DNA from: JAWKUK01 sp964402175
GTDB lineage: Bacteria > Planctomycetota > UBA1135 > GCA-002686595
Direction of reading: 5' to 3'
DNA length: 37,012 nucleotides
Assembly: GCA_964402175.1 (NCBI GenBank)
Contig: CAYOBN010000050.1
Span: 1 to 37,012, forward strand
Both the position numbers and the translations under genes were made by a program. Below are positions 24,058-32,728 of the stretch, piece after piece. Position 1 is the first letter of the stretch, and each line of letters starts with the position of its first letter. Below the pieces are notes generated by a model. The model worked only from the letters and a program-made list of their open reading frames with translations, did not search any database and was not told the origin of the DNA.

Positions 24058-24678
24058 ATGACCTACCTGAGCCTCCTCGAATCGCTCGGTCCCTGGTTCG
24101 AAGCGGGTCGACGTGCCGCGGGGCACCGCCCCGACGGCTTCCCCGTGGTTCCCTGCCGCACAGGCTGTACCGCGTGTTGCCATGGCCCGTTCGACATCTC
24201 GCCCGCGGATGCGCGGCTCCTGGCCCAGGGTCTCGCAGACCTGCCAGAACCCGCGCGCGCAGCGCTCGCCGCGCGCGCGGCGGCCCAGCTCGCGCGCTAC
24301 CGGGAGCTCGAGCCGCGCTGGGCCCCGCCGTACGACGTCGACGCGCTCACCGAGGACACGTTCGATGCGCTCGTCGCGGCGCTCGCCGATGCACCGTGCC
24401 CGGCGCTCGAAGCCGACGGCCGTTGTGCGGTGTACACGCACCGACCTGCGACGTGCCGCATGCTCGGCCTCGGCATGGACTCGGCGGACCTGGGGGTGCT
24501 GGAGAACGCGTGCCCGATCCAAGCCGACCATCCCGAGTACGCCGCGCTTCCTCCGACGCCGTTCGATCTCCGGCACTTCGAAGAGGCGAGCGAGCGCGCC
24601 GAAGACGAAGCCTCTTCCGAGGGTTGGGTCACGACCACCGTGGCAGCGGTCCTGGGCCGCATGGGACCTCGGCGCTGA
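24058..24678 (+). CDS. YkgJ-family cysteine-cluster protein
   Basis: The gene encodes 206 residues. The N-terminal cysteine cluster Cys33, Cys37, Cys40, Cys41 (PCRTGCTACCHGPFDIS) and the second group Cys114, Cys123, Cys133 (CPALEADGRCAVYTHRPATC) followed by Cys152 define the YkgJ (CxxCxxCC) family, thought to bind zinc or an iron-sulfur cluster. The exact function is unknown. Here the first spacing is C-x3-C-x2-CC rather than the usual C-x2-C-x2-CC. The start at the ATG at 24058 gives the usual family length; the frame is open further upstream but overlaps the divergent cytochrome gene. No Shine-Dalgarno is visible. Confidence 0.85.
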   Translation: MTYLSLLESLGPWFEAGRRAAGHRPDGFPVVPCRTGCTACCHGPFDISPADARLLAQGLADLPEPARAALAARAAAQLARYRELEPRWAPPYDVDALTEDTFDALVAALADAPCPALEADGRCAVYTHRPATCRMLGLGMDSADLGVLENACPIQADHPEYAALPPTPFDLRHFEEASERAEDEASSEGWVTTTVAAVLGRMGPRR

Positions 24679-24746
24679 GACGTACGTTCACGCCTCACGC
24701 GTCATTTCGGTGGTTCGGCTCCCGGTCAGCGCGCTCGTCGCTGTCC

Positions 24747-24771
24747 ATGGGGTCCTCGACACCGGACCCAT
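24747..24771 (+). terminator. probable terminator after the YkgJ-family gene
   Basis: ATGGGGTCC and GGACCCAT pair over eight bases with one bulged G and an eight-base loop, and the right arm is followed by two further T. It begins 69 bases after the stop at 24678. The remaining 200 bases before the next gene hold no feature I can support. Confidence 0.45.
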
Positions 24772-24976
24772 TTCGTGACTTCCCGAATTCGTGGTGATGA
24801 GGGAGACTCCAGGGGCCCGCAGGCGAAACGCGTGCGGTGGAGCCTGCCATGAACGATCGAATCCGAATGTCCCCTGGGAGCACGTACCATCCGACCGCGT
24901 CGCTTTCGATGACCGTGGCGGCGACGGCGCCGTCGAATCCGTTGCACGACTTCGTGCTGGTCGTGAGGAGGTTGCC

Positions 24977-26725
24977 ATGATTCGTGGTCTTGCGATGTGG
25001 GCCGTGTGGATCGTCGCGTGCGCGAGTGCGCCGGGGCAGGAGTTCCTGATGTTGCGCTCCGAGTATGCGCATGGGAACGGTCGGTTTGGCCGTTCGGTTG
25101 CGGTGGAAGGGGATTGGCTCGCTGTCGCGAGTCATGAATTCGTCGCTGCTGTTTCGGGCGTTGGTCACGTGGCTTTGTTCCGGCGCGCTGCGACCGGCGA
25201 GTGGCAAAGGGACCAACTACTGCGGCCGAGCTTTGCTCCATCGAATACCATCTGGCGGCCAGAGGCGATTCGCTTGCGTCAAGGCCGGCTGATCGCGGCC
25301 GGGGCCAGGATCATGGTCTGGGAATGGGACGGCTCGACCTGGCGCGAAGACGCGTTCCTCGGGACCGCCGAACAGCAGGCGCTGTGGGGTACGGAATATC
25401 AGTACGTCGCATCGGACGGCGATACGATCCTCGCGACGATCTCGGGCGTCCCCGACGCCCACGTGTTCTTCTGGGAACGGCGTGGCCCCGGCGTCTGGGA
25501 GAAGGTGCTGACGGTACGTGCCTCGGAGTACGGTGGGGTGACGCCGGGGGTGAACGATCCGACCGCGTTCGGATTGGGTCTGCACGTCGACGGTGACGTC
25601 GCGGTCATCGGTCAGCCCGTGTACGGCCCTTCGGTGCGGGGACGGGCTCATGTGTACCGCCGGGTGCAAGGCACATGGCAGTTCGAAGAGACCCTGGATC
25701 CCCCGAGCTCGTTCGGCACGAATCAAGTGCACGGGTATGCGATCGCGGGGCAGGGAGATGTGCTGTTCGTGAGTAGCGTCGGGGACAGTGTCGCGCTTCC
25801 GGATGACCACGTCGGCAGCGTGTACGAGTACCGGCACGCGCCCGGGCTCGGATGGCAAGTGGTCTCCCGCTTGCGCCTCACGGCGGAGCTGGGTCAGAAC
25901 GTGAGTCCCGCCGGGTTCGGATCAGAGCTGGTGTACGCGCCGCCGCGACTTGCGGTGGGTGCCGGAGACCTGCGCGGTGCAGGGAGCCTCCCGGGTGCTC
26001 CCACCACCGGCCGTGGAACCGTATTCGTGTTCGAGCGCTGCGGGGACCTGTGGAACCAGATCAAGGTCATGGAGACGCCCCTCGCCTGGGGCCTGTGGGG
26101 CCTCGGCGGCCGTCGCCGACTCGACTTCGACGGTGTCACGGTGGTGTCGAGCAATCCAGAGGTCGGCTACCCGCATCCGAGCGGGGCCTACTGGGTCTCA
26201 CGCGCGGGTCTGGTGGCCGTGACGTCCATCCCCGCGGCCGTGCCGAATCCGCCGTGCCTCGAGATCGGGCAGCCCTTCTGCGCGCCGTCGGCGGGCGGGC
26301 CGACCTGTGGCTGCGGCGCGGTGGCGTCGCCGGGACGGGGCTGTCCGAACAGCGTGGGGGCCGGCGCGCGGCTCCATTGCCACGGTGCCTTCGACCAGGC
26401 CCAGGTGGACCGGGTGCTGGTGGAAGGCCTACCCGCGGGGGCGATCACGCTGCTGCAGGTCGGCGGTCCGACGCCCCAACCCCTCCCGGCCCAGGCGGCG
26501 GGCTCGGGCGTGACCTGCGTGGGCACGGTCTTCGGCCGCCGCGTGGGCCAAGCCGACGGCCAAGGCCTCGTCCGCTTCGACGCCGTCGCCGCGCCGCCGC
26601 CCCAGGTCCTGTACGCGGCCTGGCTGGAGCCCTTCCCGCTCGAAGCGGCGTACCGTGACCCGCAGGATTCCTGCGGCAACGGCTGGAACACCTCCAACGG
26701 AGTGCTGTTCTCGGGCGGGATTTGA
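24977..26725 (+). CDS. secreted FG-GAP-like beta-propeller protein with clade-specific C-terminal domain
   Basis: The product has 582 residues. The start is well supported: AGGAGG stands at 24966-24971, five bases before the ATG, and a signal peptide follows (MIRGLAMWAVWIVACASAPG). Residues about 30-400 consist of repeats of the form GRFGRSVAVEGDWLAVAS, GLGLHVDGDVAVIGQPVYG and VHGYAIAGQGDVLFVSSVGD, each followed by a VYxYRR- or VFVFER-type strand. This is the FG-GAP (integrin-alpha-like) propeller pattern. After a cysteine-rich linker (CGCGAVASPGRGC) comes a C-terminal domain with NSVG, VLVEGLPAG, CVGTVFGRRVG and a final YRDPQDSCGNG, resembling the end of the protein at 16341-18023. Function is unknown; a surface or binding role is inferred. 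Confidence 0.75.
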   Translation: MIRGLAMWAVWIVACASAPGQEFLMLRSEYAHGNGRFGRSVAVEGDWLAVASHEFVAAVSGVGHVALFRRAATGEWQRDQLLRPSFAPSNTIWRPEAIRLRQGRLIAAGARIMVWEWDGSTWREDAFLGTAEQQALWGTEYQYVASDGDTILATISGVPDAHVFFWERRGPGVWEKVLTVRASEYGGVTPGVNDPTAFGLGLHVDGDVAVIGQPVYGPSVRGRAHVYRRVQGTWQFEETLDPPSSFGTNQVHGYAIAGQGDVLFVSSVGDSVALPDDHVGSVYEYRHAPGLGWQVVSRLRLTAELGQNVSPAGFGSELVYAPPRLAVGAGDLRGAGSLPGAPTTGRGTVFVFERCGDLWNQIKVMETPLAWGLWGLGGRRRLDFDGVTVVSSNPEVGYPHPSGAYWVSRAGLVAVTSIPAAVPNPPCLEIGQPFCAPSAGGPTCGCGAVASPGRGCPNSVGAGARLHCHGAFDQAQVDRVLVEGLPAGAITLLQVGGPTPQPLPAQAAGSGVTCVGTVFGRRVGQADGQGLVRFDAVAAPPPQVLYAAWLEPFPLEAAYRDPQDSCGNGWNTSNGVLFSGGI

Positions 26726-26811
26726 GCGAGGAGCCTGCGCCACAGGTTTCTGGTGCGGTTCCAACCAACCGGGTCCGAACCGAAGTGCGCTCGCGTGGAT
26801 CGGCGCTGGAG

Positions 26812-26844
26812 CCTCGCCCCGCTTCCAAAAGGAGCGGGGTGAGG
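26812..26844. terminator. bidirectional terminator hairpin
   Basis: CCTCGCCCCGCT (26812-26823) and AGCGGGGTGAGG (26833-26844) form a 12-pair stem with one G-T position and a nine-base loop TCCAAAAGG. It lies between the convergent stops at 26725 and 26861 and closer to the latter, so it could serve both genes. Confidence 0.6.
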
Positions 26845-26860
26845 TCGACTTCGCCCAGGC

Positions 26861-28096
26861 TCACTGCTTCATCGCCTGCGCCAAGGCTGCTGGACCCGCT
26901 GGTGTATCGCAAACGCGGAAGAGCTCCCAGAGAGGTCGCCTCTCACCGGGATCGCAGATCGTCCCCACTGCATTCGTCCAGAGACCAAAGCGCAGTCCGC
27001 CTTCGTGGGCATGGTCGACGTGGCGGTGGTAGAGGAAGGCGTCGATGCCATCCATGGCCTCGACTTTGCACCATGCGCGCGCGAAGGCCTCGGCTTGCAG
27101 CTTCGGACCATCAGCGCCGTCCCCGCAATGGAAACCCTGTTCACTCAGGATCACCCGTCGCGCGCGGCCGTCCAGGAGCAACGGAGTGCGTTGCAGGTAA
27201 TCGGTCAACACCTCCAGGTTACGGAACGTGATGCGCGGCGAGGCGGCCGACGGTAGGGCGCTCTCGTCCTGCCAGAAACGGCAGTCGAAGAGGTCCTCGG
27301 GATAAGGGTGGAACGCGACGTGCCAGGGAAAGTCGCCGTTCTGCCGCGCCCGCGCCGCAAACGTCTCCAACAGGTCGCGTCCAGGGCAGGCCTGCCGCGC
27401 GTCGCCAGCGCCGAAGCGCTCTGCCCAGTGGTGCTCCAGCGAAACGTAGACACAGGCGCCGGGGTCGGTCGTTTGCACGCTGTGGAAGACCACGCGGACG
27501 GCGGCTTCGTAGGACTCCGCGACTTCGTCCAAGGACGCCTTGCCCAGGTTGTACCACCACCAGTGCGAGTTGACCTCGTTACCGACGATCCACCCGCGCA
27601 CGTGACCGTGTGTGCTGCCCGGCGCATAACGTCGGGCGAGCTGCCGCACGATCGCGGCGAGCGCGTTGCGGCCCCGTTCGTCCAGCGCCCGGAACGCGCC
27701 GAGGCGGTTCGGCGCCGCGGGGTCGAACCGCGGGTCGAGCAAGAGTGCATCGAGCTCCGGATCCCCCGTCGCGCGCGCGAGCAGGATCAGATTCAGCTCG
27801 ACACCCGCCGCCGAGAGCGGGCCGATCTGCGCATCCAAGCCCCCGTACACTGCATCGGGAATGCACCAACCTGGCTCGATCTCGAAGCCGCTCGTTCCAT
27901 CCGCAACGCGCCGCACGAGATCGCCCAACTGTACGTTCAGTGCCGCGTGCGCGATGCCGAGTCGCAAAGCATCGTCGACCATCTGCACCTGAAGTCCCTT
28001 CTTCGAGCGCGATGTCGGCGATGGACCTCGAGCCACCTGACCATCGACACAGGTCGCCATCCAACACGCGAGCAACAGGATTTGAGCTCGTAGCAT
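26861..28096 (-). CDS. DUF5722 family secreted protein, putative glycoside hydrolase
   Basis: The 411-residue product has a signal peptide (residues 1-20, MLRAQILLLACWMATCVDGQ). The core begins KKGLQVQMVDDALRLGIAHA, the start of DUF5722 as I recall it. It looks like a TIM barrel of the GH-A type: Glu174 in GWIVGNEVNSHWWW fits the acid/base position at the end of strand 4, and Glu319 in VILSEQGFHCG fits the nucleophile at strand 7. WHVAFHPYPEDLF (258-270) and FLYHRHVDHAHEGG add conserved aromatic and histidine residues. A polysaccharide substrate is inferred only. It stands upstream of a convergent terminator and 16 bases downstream of the DinB-type gene, so the two are probably co-transcribed. 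Confidence 0.8.
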   Translation of the reverse strand: MLRAQILLLACWMATCVDGQVARGPSPTSRSKKGLQVQMVDDALRLGIAHAALNVQLGDLVRRVADGTSGFEIEPGWCIPDAVYGGLDAQIGPLSAAGVELNLILLARATGDPELDALLLDPRFDPAAPNRLGAFRALDERGRNALAAIVRQLARRYAPGSTHGHVRGWIVGNEVNSHWWWYNLGKASLDEVAESYEAAVRVVFHSVQTTDPGACVYVSLEHHWAERFGAGDARQACPGRDLLETFAARARQNGDFPWHVAFHPYPEDLFDCRFWQDESALPSAASPRITFRNLEVLTDYLQRTPLLLDGRARRVILSEQGFHCGDGADGPKLQAEAFARAWCKVEAMDGIDAFLYHRHVDHAHEGGLRFGLWTNAVGTICDPGERRPLWELFRVCDTPAGPAALAQAMKQ

Positions 28097-28112
28097 CTCG
28101 ATTCGGCGGAGA

Positions 28113-28682
28113 TCAGGGGCGCGGCACGCTCGCAGAGGCGAGCGCGCGATCGATTTGCTCGATGTGCCGGACGGCGTGCAGCCGTAGGACCTCGAGGTAT
28201 TGGTACAGATCGAGGCGATCGTCGTCCCCTCCGACGACGGACATCCGGATGCGATGCAGGGTGCCCATGCCAGCGGGGGTCGTGTCCAGGAGGTCCATCG
28301 CCCGCGACCAGTCCTGCCTCAACGTCTCCCGCACCGTCGCGGCGGATACAGCCCCCGTCGGCTCCATGTGCTCCGGTGCGCGCCACTGCAGCTCGCGGCC
28401 GGCGAGATGTCCCAGGTGTTCAAAGCGCGGACCATGGACGGGCCAGACCTGGCCCCGGGCGGCCCGCGAGCGCGACTTCTGTGCGAGTTTGTCCGCCAGC
28501 ACCAGGAGATAGCGGTCCGTCAAGTGCACATGCTCGAGGGTCTCGAGCGCCGACCAGCTCCCTGGACCTGGCCGGTATCGCAGCAAGTCCTCTGCGCGCT
28601 CCGTGCGGGCACGGAGCGCCTCGAAGGCGTCCGTGAGCCCGGCGCGCAGGGCGGCGATCGCGGTGCTCCAGGCCTGTTCCAT
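28113..28682 (-). CDS. DinB-superfamily protein
   Basis: The gene encodes 189 residues with the four-helix pattern of the DinB/YfiT-like superfamily. The first helix is AWSTAIAALRAGLTDAFEAL. The metal-binding histidines are probably His51 or His53 in ALETLEHVHLTDRYLL, with His169 and His173 in HAVRHIEQIDRAL. The region between 70 and 150 carries WPVHGPRFEHLGHLAG. Such proteins bind nickel or zinc, and some act as thiol-dependent transferases; the function here is unknown. The start at the ATG at 28682 precedes the first helix. The open frame reaches far upstream on this strand, opposite the gene at 28779-30170, but that part is a shadow. Confidence 0.8.
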   Translation of the reverse strand: MEQAWSTAIAALRAGLTDAFEALRARTERAEDLLRYRPGPGSWSALETLEHVHLTDRYLLVLADKLAQKSRSRAARGQVWPVHGPRFEHLGHLAGRELQWRAPEHMEPTGAVSAATVRETLRQDWSRAMDLLDTTPAGMGTLHRIRMSVVGGDDDRLDLYQYLEVLRLHAVRHIEQIDRALASASVPRP

Positions 28683-28778
28683 CGCTCCGGTGGCTTCCAG
28701 AGGGGCCACTGTAACGCGGGCCGCGGGTCCCGGATGACCCTCAGGTGACGGCCCCCGCGCCGCACCCCCTACAGCGCC

Positions 28779-30170
28779 ATGGCGAGCTCCATCCAACCCC
28801 GCGTCGCGGTCACCCAGTCCGGCCGAGGCGGGACCGTCGAGTACATCGAGCGCGAAGGCACCCTCTCCTTCCATTGGGAGTTCGGCGGAGGCGATTGCAT
28901 CGCCATCGTCTTCGTGGGGACCGCCGCTGCATGGCGCTCGCAGCACACATGGGCCGCCCCGCGGCGGGACGCGATCCTGCGCTTCGTCGGTGACGAGCTC
29001 GTGCGCGAGAAGGCTCCGAACGGTGTGGCGCGGGTCGATGAAGCCCAGGGGGTCCTTTCGCTGGAGCATGGGCGGGAGCCCAGCGGGATCCAGCGCGCTC
29101 CGATCGTCACCCAGAGCGAGCTGCCCGCCGCGGTCGCCCGTTGGCGACGGGTCCGCGAGCGAGCGTCCCTGGCGCTCCTCGGCCTCGGCGCGCTCATGGG
29201 AGTGACCGCATGGATCGGCAAGAAGCTCTTCGCGGTCGACGAGGGCACGGGCGCGCCGTTGGGCCTCTCTGTCCGTACGGACCGCCACATCGCGACGTTG
29301 ATCCAGACCCTCGAGGGGTACGTCCCCTCGCTGCATCGGGATGCCTCCAAGGACCGTTATCGCATCGGTGTGCAGCTCGTACCCCTCGATGGCTCCGAGC
29401 CGCGTCGAGTCAACATCGCCGGAGGACTCACCGCGGGTTCGTTCAGCCTCGCTAAGGTCTTGGGCAGCGACGGCGCGGTCCTTTGGTACGACGTCTGCGG
29501 GGTCGGCGGGATCGACCTCGCGACCTATGAGCGCATCGGCTCCGAGCGCCTTCTCGCACCACCGAATCCGTCGACGTTGCGCGGTGCCCAGACGACTCCG
29601 TTGCCCCTGTCCACCGAAGCGCTCTTCTGCGCGGGACTCCTCGTCGAGGAGAATACATGGCTCGGCGTTCACTCCGATGAAGAGCTCGCACAGGATTACG
29701 CGCCCGGACGTCGGCTGCGCCCCGGCGCCCGCGCTGAATCGAAGAGGGCGCCCCGCAAGCTCTACCGCGGCGACCTCGAGCCGCAAACGGCTGGCGGCGC
29801 GTCCGAGCGCTACCGAACGATCCTCTCGGTGTCCGCGCTCTCCCCGGAGGTTCACTACGCCGCAGCGTTCTTGCGCCTGAACGATCGCTCGGAGCCGCTG
29901 CTGCTCGATCCACCGAGCGCACTGATGGTCTCGAGCTCCAGCGCGGACTCCACCGCGACGTTGCTCTTCAGTCGCATCGATCCGAATGGTGACGTGCTCT
30001 GGCAGGTCGACAGCGGACTGGACCGGCACTCGCTGCAGCACATCCTGCCGGGCGCCGAATCCACGGCGTTTGTGGGAATACGCCCACGTGTGCCGAATCA
30101 AGTGCCCGAGCCGCTCATCGTCATCGTCGACCATCTCGCCGGTGGGCGAATCGAGCGCTCGGTCTGGTAG
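28779..30170 (+). CDS. membrane-anchored protein of unknown function (possibly PA2928-like)
   Basis: The gene encodes 463 residues. Residues about 1-85 form a cytoplasmic domain with LSFHWEFGGGDCIAIVFVGT and AILRFVGDELVREKAP. A single membrane helix lies at about 126-147 (ERASLALLGLGALMGVTAWI). The extracytoplasmic remainder has beta-rich stretches such as GAVLWYDVCGVGGIDLATYE, ending NQVPEPLIVIVDHLAGGRIE, which reminds me of PA2928-family proteins. That family name is a weak recollection, and no catalytic role is suggested by motifs. The start at 28779 is the first ATG and has no Shine-Dalgarno. The gene is divergent from the DinB-type gene by 96 bases. Confidence 0.6.
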   Translation: MASSIQPRVAVTQSGRGGTVEYIEREGTLSFHWEFGGGDCIAIVFVGTAAAWRSQHTWAAPRRDAILRFVGDELVREKAPNGVARVDEAQGVLSLEHGREPSGIQRAPIVTQSELPAAVARWRRVRERASLALLGLGALMGVTAWIGKKLFAVDEGTGAPLGLSVRTDRHIATLIQTLEGYVPSLHRDASKDRYRIGVQLVPLDGSEPRRVNIAGGLTAGSFSLAKVLGSDGAVLWYDVCGVGGIDLATYERIGSERLLAPPNPSTLRGAQTTPLPLSTEALFCAGLLVEENTWLGVHSDEELAQDYAPGRRLRPGARAESKRAPRKLYRGDLEPQTAGGASERYRTILSVSALSPEVHYAAAFLRLNDRSEPLLLDPPSALMVSSSSADSTATLLFSRIDPNGDVLWQVDSGLDRHSLQHILPGAESTAFVGIRPRVPNQVPEPLIVIVDHLAGGRIERSVW

Positions 30171-30505
30171 CATCCCCCGCGAGGCACACAGGACGCTCGC
30201 CGCCCACGTCGGCGTCACCCTCGCCGTGTGCCGAGCGATCGAGCGCGGCCGCCTCGGTTGGCTGGAAGGGACGCTGACTGAAGCCGTCAGCGCCTTGCCA
30301 TGCCGCCACAGGCGGGGTTCTGCGCAGTTGGGTTGGGTTCGGCCCCGTGCTGGCCAGGCTGGTGGGCTCCATGGCACGCTGCGTGCACGAGTCGGTCGAG
30401 CGGGGGCAACTCTGGCCTACAGGGCCCAGGCTCGTCCAAGATCTGGATGTACAGTCCAGGGTTTGGACGGGTGCGACCCTGCGAACCCGACCGATTCCAT
30501 CTTCG
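30171..30505. other. intergenic region upstream of the flavoprotein/cytochrome operon
   Basis: No credible gene is seen in these 335 bases. CGCTGAC and GTCAGCG (30272-30292, seven-base loop) could terminate the upstream gene. Close to the flavoprotein start are short dyads, for example GTCCA-GGGTT-TGGAC at 30454-30468. These could be operator sites, but their arms are short. Promoter boxes could not be assigned. Confidence 0.4.
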
Positions 30506-32728
30506 ATGCCCAGCCCCGTCGTCCCCGCCGGCCTCGCCGTCGCCCTCGCCGCTCTGGCGGCCGTTGCCCGTGCCCGTGAGCGGCGCACGCGGCGGGCGGT
30601 GTTGGCCGAGGTCGCCGTCGCGCGCGAGCGCGGCAGCGACCGCGCGCGGCTCCAGTACCCGCACGTCGACCTGTCCCGCTGCCTCGGCTGTGGCCTCTGC
30701 GCGGCGGCGTGCCCGGAGGAGGGCGTGCTGCAGGTGGTGCTGGGTCAGGCCCGGGTCGTCCACGGGGCGCGCTGCGTCGGCCATGGCAAGTGCGCCGCGG
30801 TGTGCCCGGTCGATGCGATCGCGCTGACCCTCGCCGATGTGAACGAGCGCCGCGACCTGCCGGCGCTCGCTGACGACCTGCAGGCGGTCGGCGGTCCGGG
30901 GATCTTCCTCGCGGGAGAGGTCACGGGGTTCGCGCTCGTGCGCACCGCAGTGACGCAGGGGGCGAGCGTCGGGCGCGAGGTCGCGCGGCGCAGCGCGCTC
31001 CAGTCGCGCGAGCCCGATGGGCCCCACGACCTCGTCATCGTCGGCGCGGGGCCCGCGGGGCTCGCCTGTGCGCTCGCGGCGCGCGAGGCCGGCCTCGACT
31101 TCGCCGTCGTCGAACAAGCCCCGCGGCTCGGCGGTGCGGTGGCGAGCTATCCGCGCCGGAAGCTCGTCATGACCCAGCCGATGGACTTGCCGTTGTTCGG
31201 GCGCCTGGCCGAGGCGACGTACAGCAAAGAGCACCTCGTCGAGCTCTGGGAGGACTTGACGGCCAAGCACACGATCCCCGTGCAGCTCGGCGCTCGCCTC
31301 GATGGAATCACACGTACGCGCGACGCGGTCGGCGACGTGCTGACGGTGCACACGAGCGCTGGGACGCTACGCGCGCGGCATGTGTGCCTCGCGCTCGGTC
31401 GGCGCGGGAGCCCGCGTAAGCTCGGTGTGCCCGGCGAGGACCTCTCGAAGGTCTCGTACGCGCTGCTCGATACCCAGGCGTACGCCGGTCGACATGTGCT
31501 CGTCGTCGGCGGCGGCGACAGCGCGGTCGAAGCGGCCCTCGGGCTTGCGGCGCAACCTGCTACGACGGTGACGCTCTCCTACCGCAAGACCGCCTTCTTC
31601 CGGCTGAAAGGGGTCAACGAGCGGCGCATGCACGAGGCCCTCGCCGAAGGACGTCTCAGCGCCGCGTTCGGCACCGAAGTCGTCGAGATCGAAGTCGAGC
31701 GCGTGCTGCTACGCGACGCGCGCGGGGCGACTACGAGTCTGCGCAACGACGACGTCTTCATCTTCGCGGGCGGCGAAGCGCCGTTCGAGCTCTTGCAGCG
31801 CTGCGGAGTGTCCTTCGATCCCGCGCTGCGCCAGCCCGTCGAGCTGCCCGGCGAGCGCGGGACGGGCCTTGCGCCGGCGCTGATGGGGGCCGCGATCATC
31901 GCCGCGGCGACGTCGATCTGGGGCCTCGCATTCGCGGACTACTACGCGCTCGACGCCGTGGCCCGCGCGAGCCACCCCGACCATGCATTCCTGCGCCCTG
32001 CGCAGGGCGCAGGGCTCGCGCTCGGAGTTGCGGCGACGACCGCGATCGTCGTGAACCTCCTCTATCTCGTGCGCCGCGCTCTGGGCCGCGAGTGGGGCTC
32101 GCTCAAACTCTGGATGACCCTGCACGTCGCATCGGGGTTCGCAGCATTGACCCTGGCGCTCGCCCATGCCGGCTTCGAGCCGCGTGCGACGACCGGGGGG
32201 CGCGCGTTGCTCGCGCTCGTCGCGCTCGTCGCGACAGGGGCCGTCGGACGGTACCTGTACGCGTTCGTGCCGCGCGCGGCCTCTGGCCGTGAGTTGGCGC
32301 TGGAAGAGGTCCAGGCCCGACTCGCTGCGCTCGACCGCGAGTGGGAGGGGGACCACCCCGCGTTCCGCGATCTCGTGCGTTCACGCGTCGCGAGCCTCGT
32401 TGCGCAGTCGGAGCTGGCCCACGGGTTCTTCGCGCGGCTGCGCGCGGTGTTCACGCAGGGGGCTCGCTTCCGGACGCTGCGCCGCGAGCTGCGCCGCCAT
32501 GGGGCGCTCGAAGAGGTCCCCGAAGAGCGCCTTGCAGCGCTCCTGGAGCTCGCACAGCGCAGCCACCGGGCCGCGCTCGCAGCGACCTGGCTCCAGGAGC
32601 TCCAGGCGCTCATGGCGACTTGGCGCTACCTGCACCGTTGGGTCGCGCTGTTGATGGTGATCCTCGTTGCGGTCCACGTCTACGCGGCACTACGCTTCGG
32701 CCGGATCACCTTGGAGTTGACACCGTGA
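30506..32728 (+). CDS. ferredoxin-FAD/NAD(P)H oxidoreductase-membrane cytochrome b-like fusion
   Basis: The 740-residue protein has four parts. A hydrophobic N-terminus (about 5-22) is followed by two iron-sulfur motifs: CLGCGLCAAACP (Cys59, 62, 65, 69) and CVGHGKCAAVCP (Cys90, His93, Cys96, Cys100), in which a His replaces the second Cys. The flavoprotein domain (about 174-490) has the FAD motif VIVGAGPAGLACALAA with glycines at 180, 182 and 185, the stretch PRRKLVMTQPMDLPLFG typical of YpdA/thioredoxin-reductase-like enzymes, and a second nucleotide motif VLVVGGGDSAVEAALGLA near 335 for NAD(P)H. The C-terminal part has about four membrane helices, with His540/His554 and His710/His724, each pair separated by 13 residues, a two-haem b pattern. 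It likely passes electrons from NAD(P)H towards the next gene product. The start is placed at the ATG at 30506, before the hydrophobic segment. Confidence 0.85.
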   Translation: MPSPVVPAGLAVALAALAAVARARERRTRRAVLAEVAVARERGSDRARLQYPHVDLSRCLGCGLCAAACPEEGVLQVVLGQARVVHGARCVGHGKCAAVCPVDAIALTLADVNERRDLPALADDLQAVGGPGIFLAGEVTGFALVRTAVTQGASVGREVARRSALQSREPDGPHDLVIVGAGPAGLACALAAREAGLDFAVVEQAPRLGGAVASYPRRKLVMTQPMDLPLFGRLAEATYSKEHLVELWEDLTAKHTIPVQLGARLDGITRTRDAVGDVLTVHTSAGTLRARHVCLALGRRGSPRKLGVPGEDLSKVSYALLDTQAYAGRHVLVVGGGDSAVEAALGLAAQPATTVTLSYRKTAFFRLKGVNERRMHEALAEGRLSAAFGTEVVEIEVERVLLRDARGATTSLRNDDVFIFAGGEAPFELLQRCGVSFDPALRQPVELPGERGTGLAPALMGAAIIAAATSIWGLAFADYYALDAVARASHPDHAFLRPAQGAGLALGVAATTAIVVNLLYLVRRALGREWGSLKLWMTLHVASGFAALTLALAHAGFEPRATTGGRALLALVALVATGAVGRYLYAFVPRAASGRELALEEVQARLAALDREWEGDHPAFRDLVRSRVASLVAQSELAHGFFARLRAVFTQGARFRTLRRELRRHGALEEVPEERLAALLELAQRSHRAALAATWLQELQALMATWRYLHRWVALLMVILVAVHVYAALRFGRITLELTP

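Noticed and set aside
28113..30377. A 754-residue minus-strand frame extending the DinB-type gene
   Set aside because: The upstream part is antisense to the gene at 28779-30170 and lacks any domain; the DinB fold is complete from 28682.
30171..30505. Short minus- and plus-strand frames in the space before the flavoprotein gene
   Set aside because: They show no signal, domain or ribosome-binding site and have the composition of non-coding GC-rich sequence.
32341..32727. N-terminal extension of the 26-haem cytochrome into the flavoprotein gene
   Set aside because: It overlaps the flavoprotein's last membrane helices in another frame and is Arg/Pro-rich; the ATG at 32728 directly precedes the signal-anchor.
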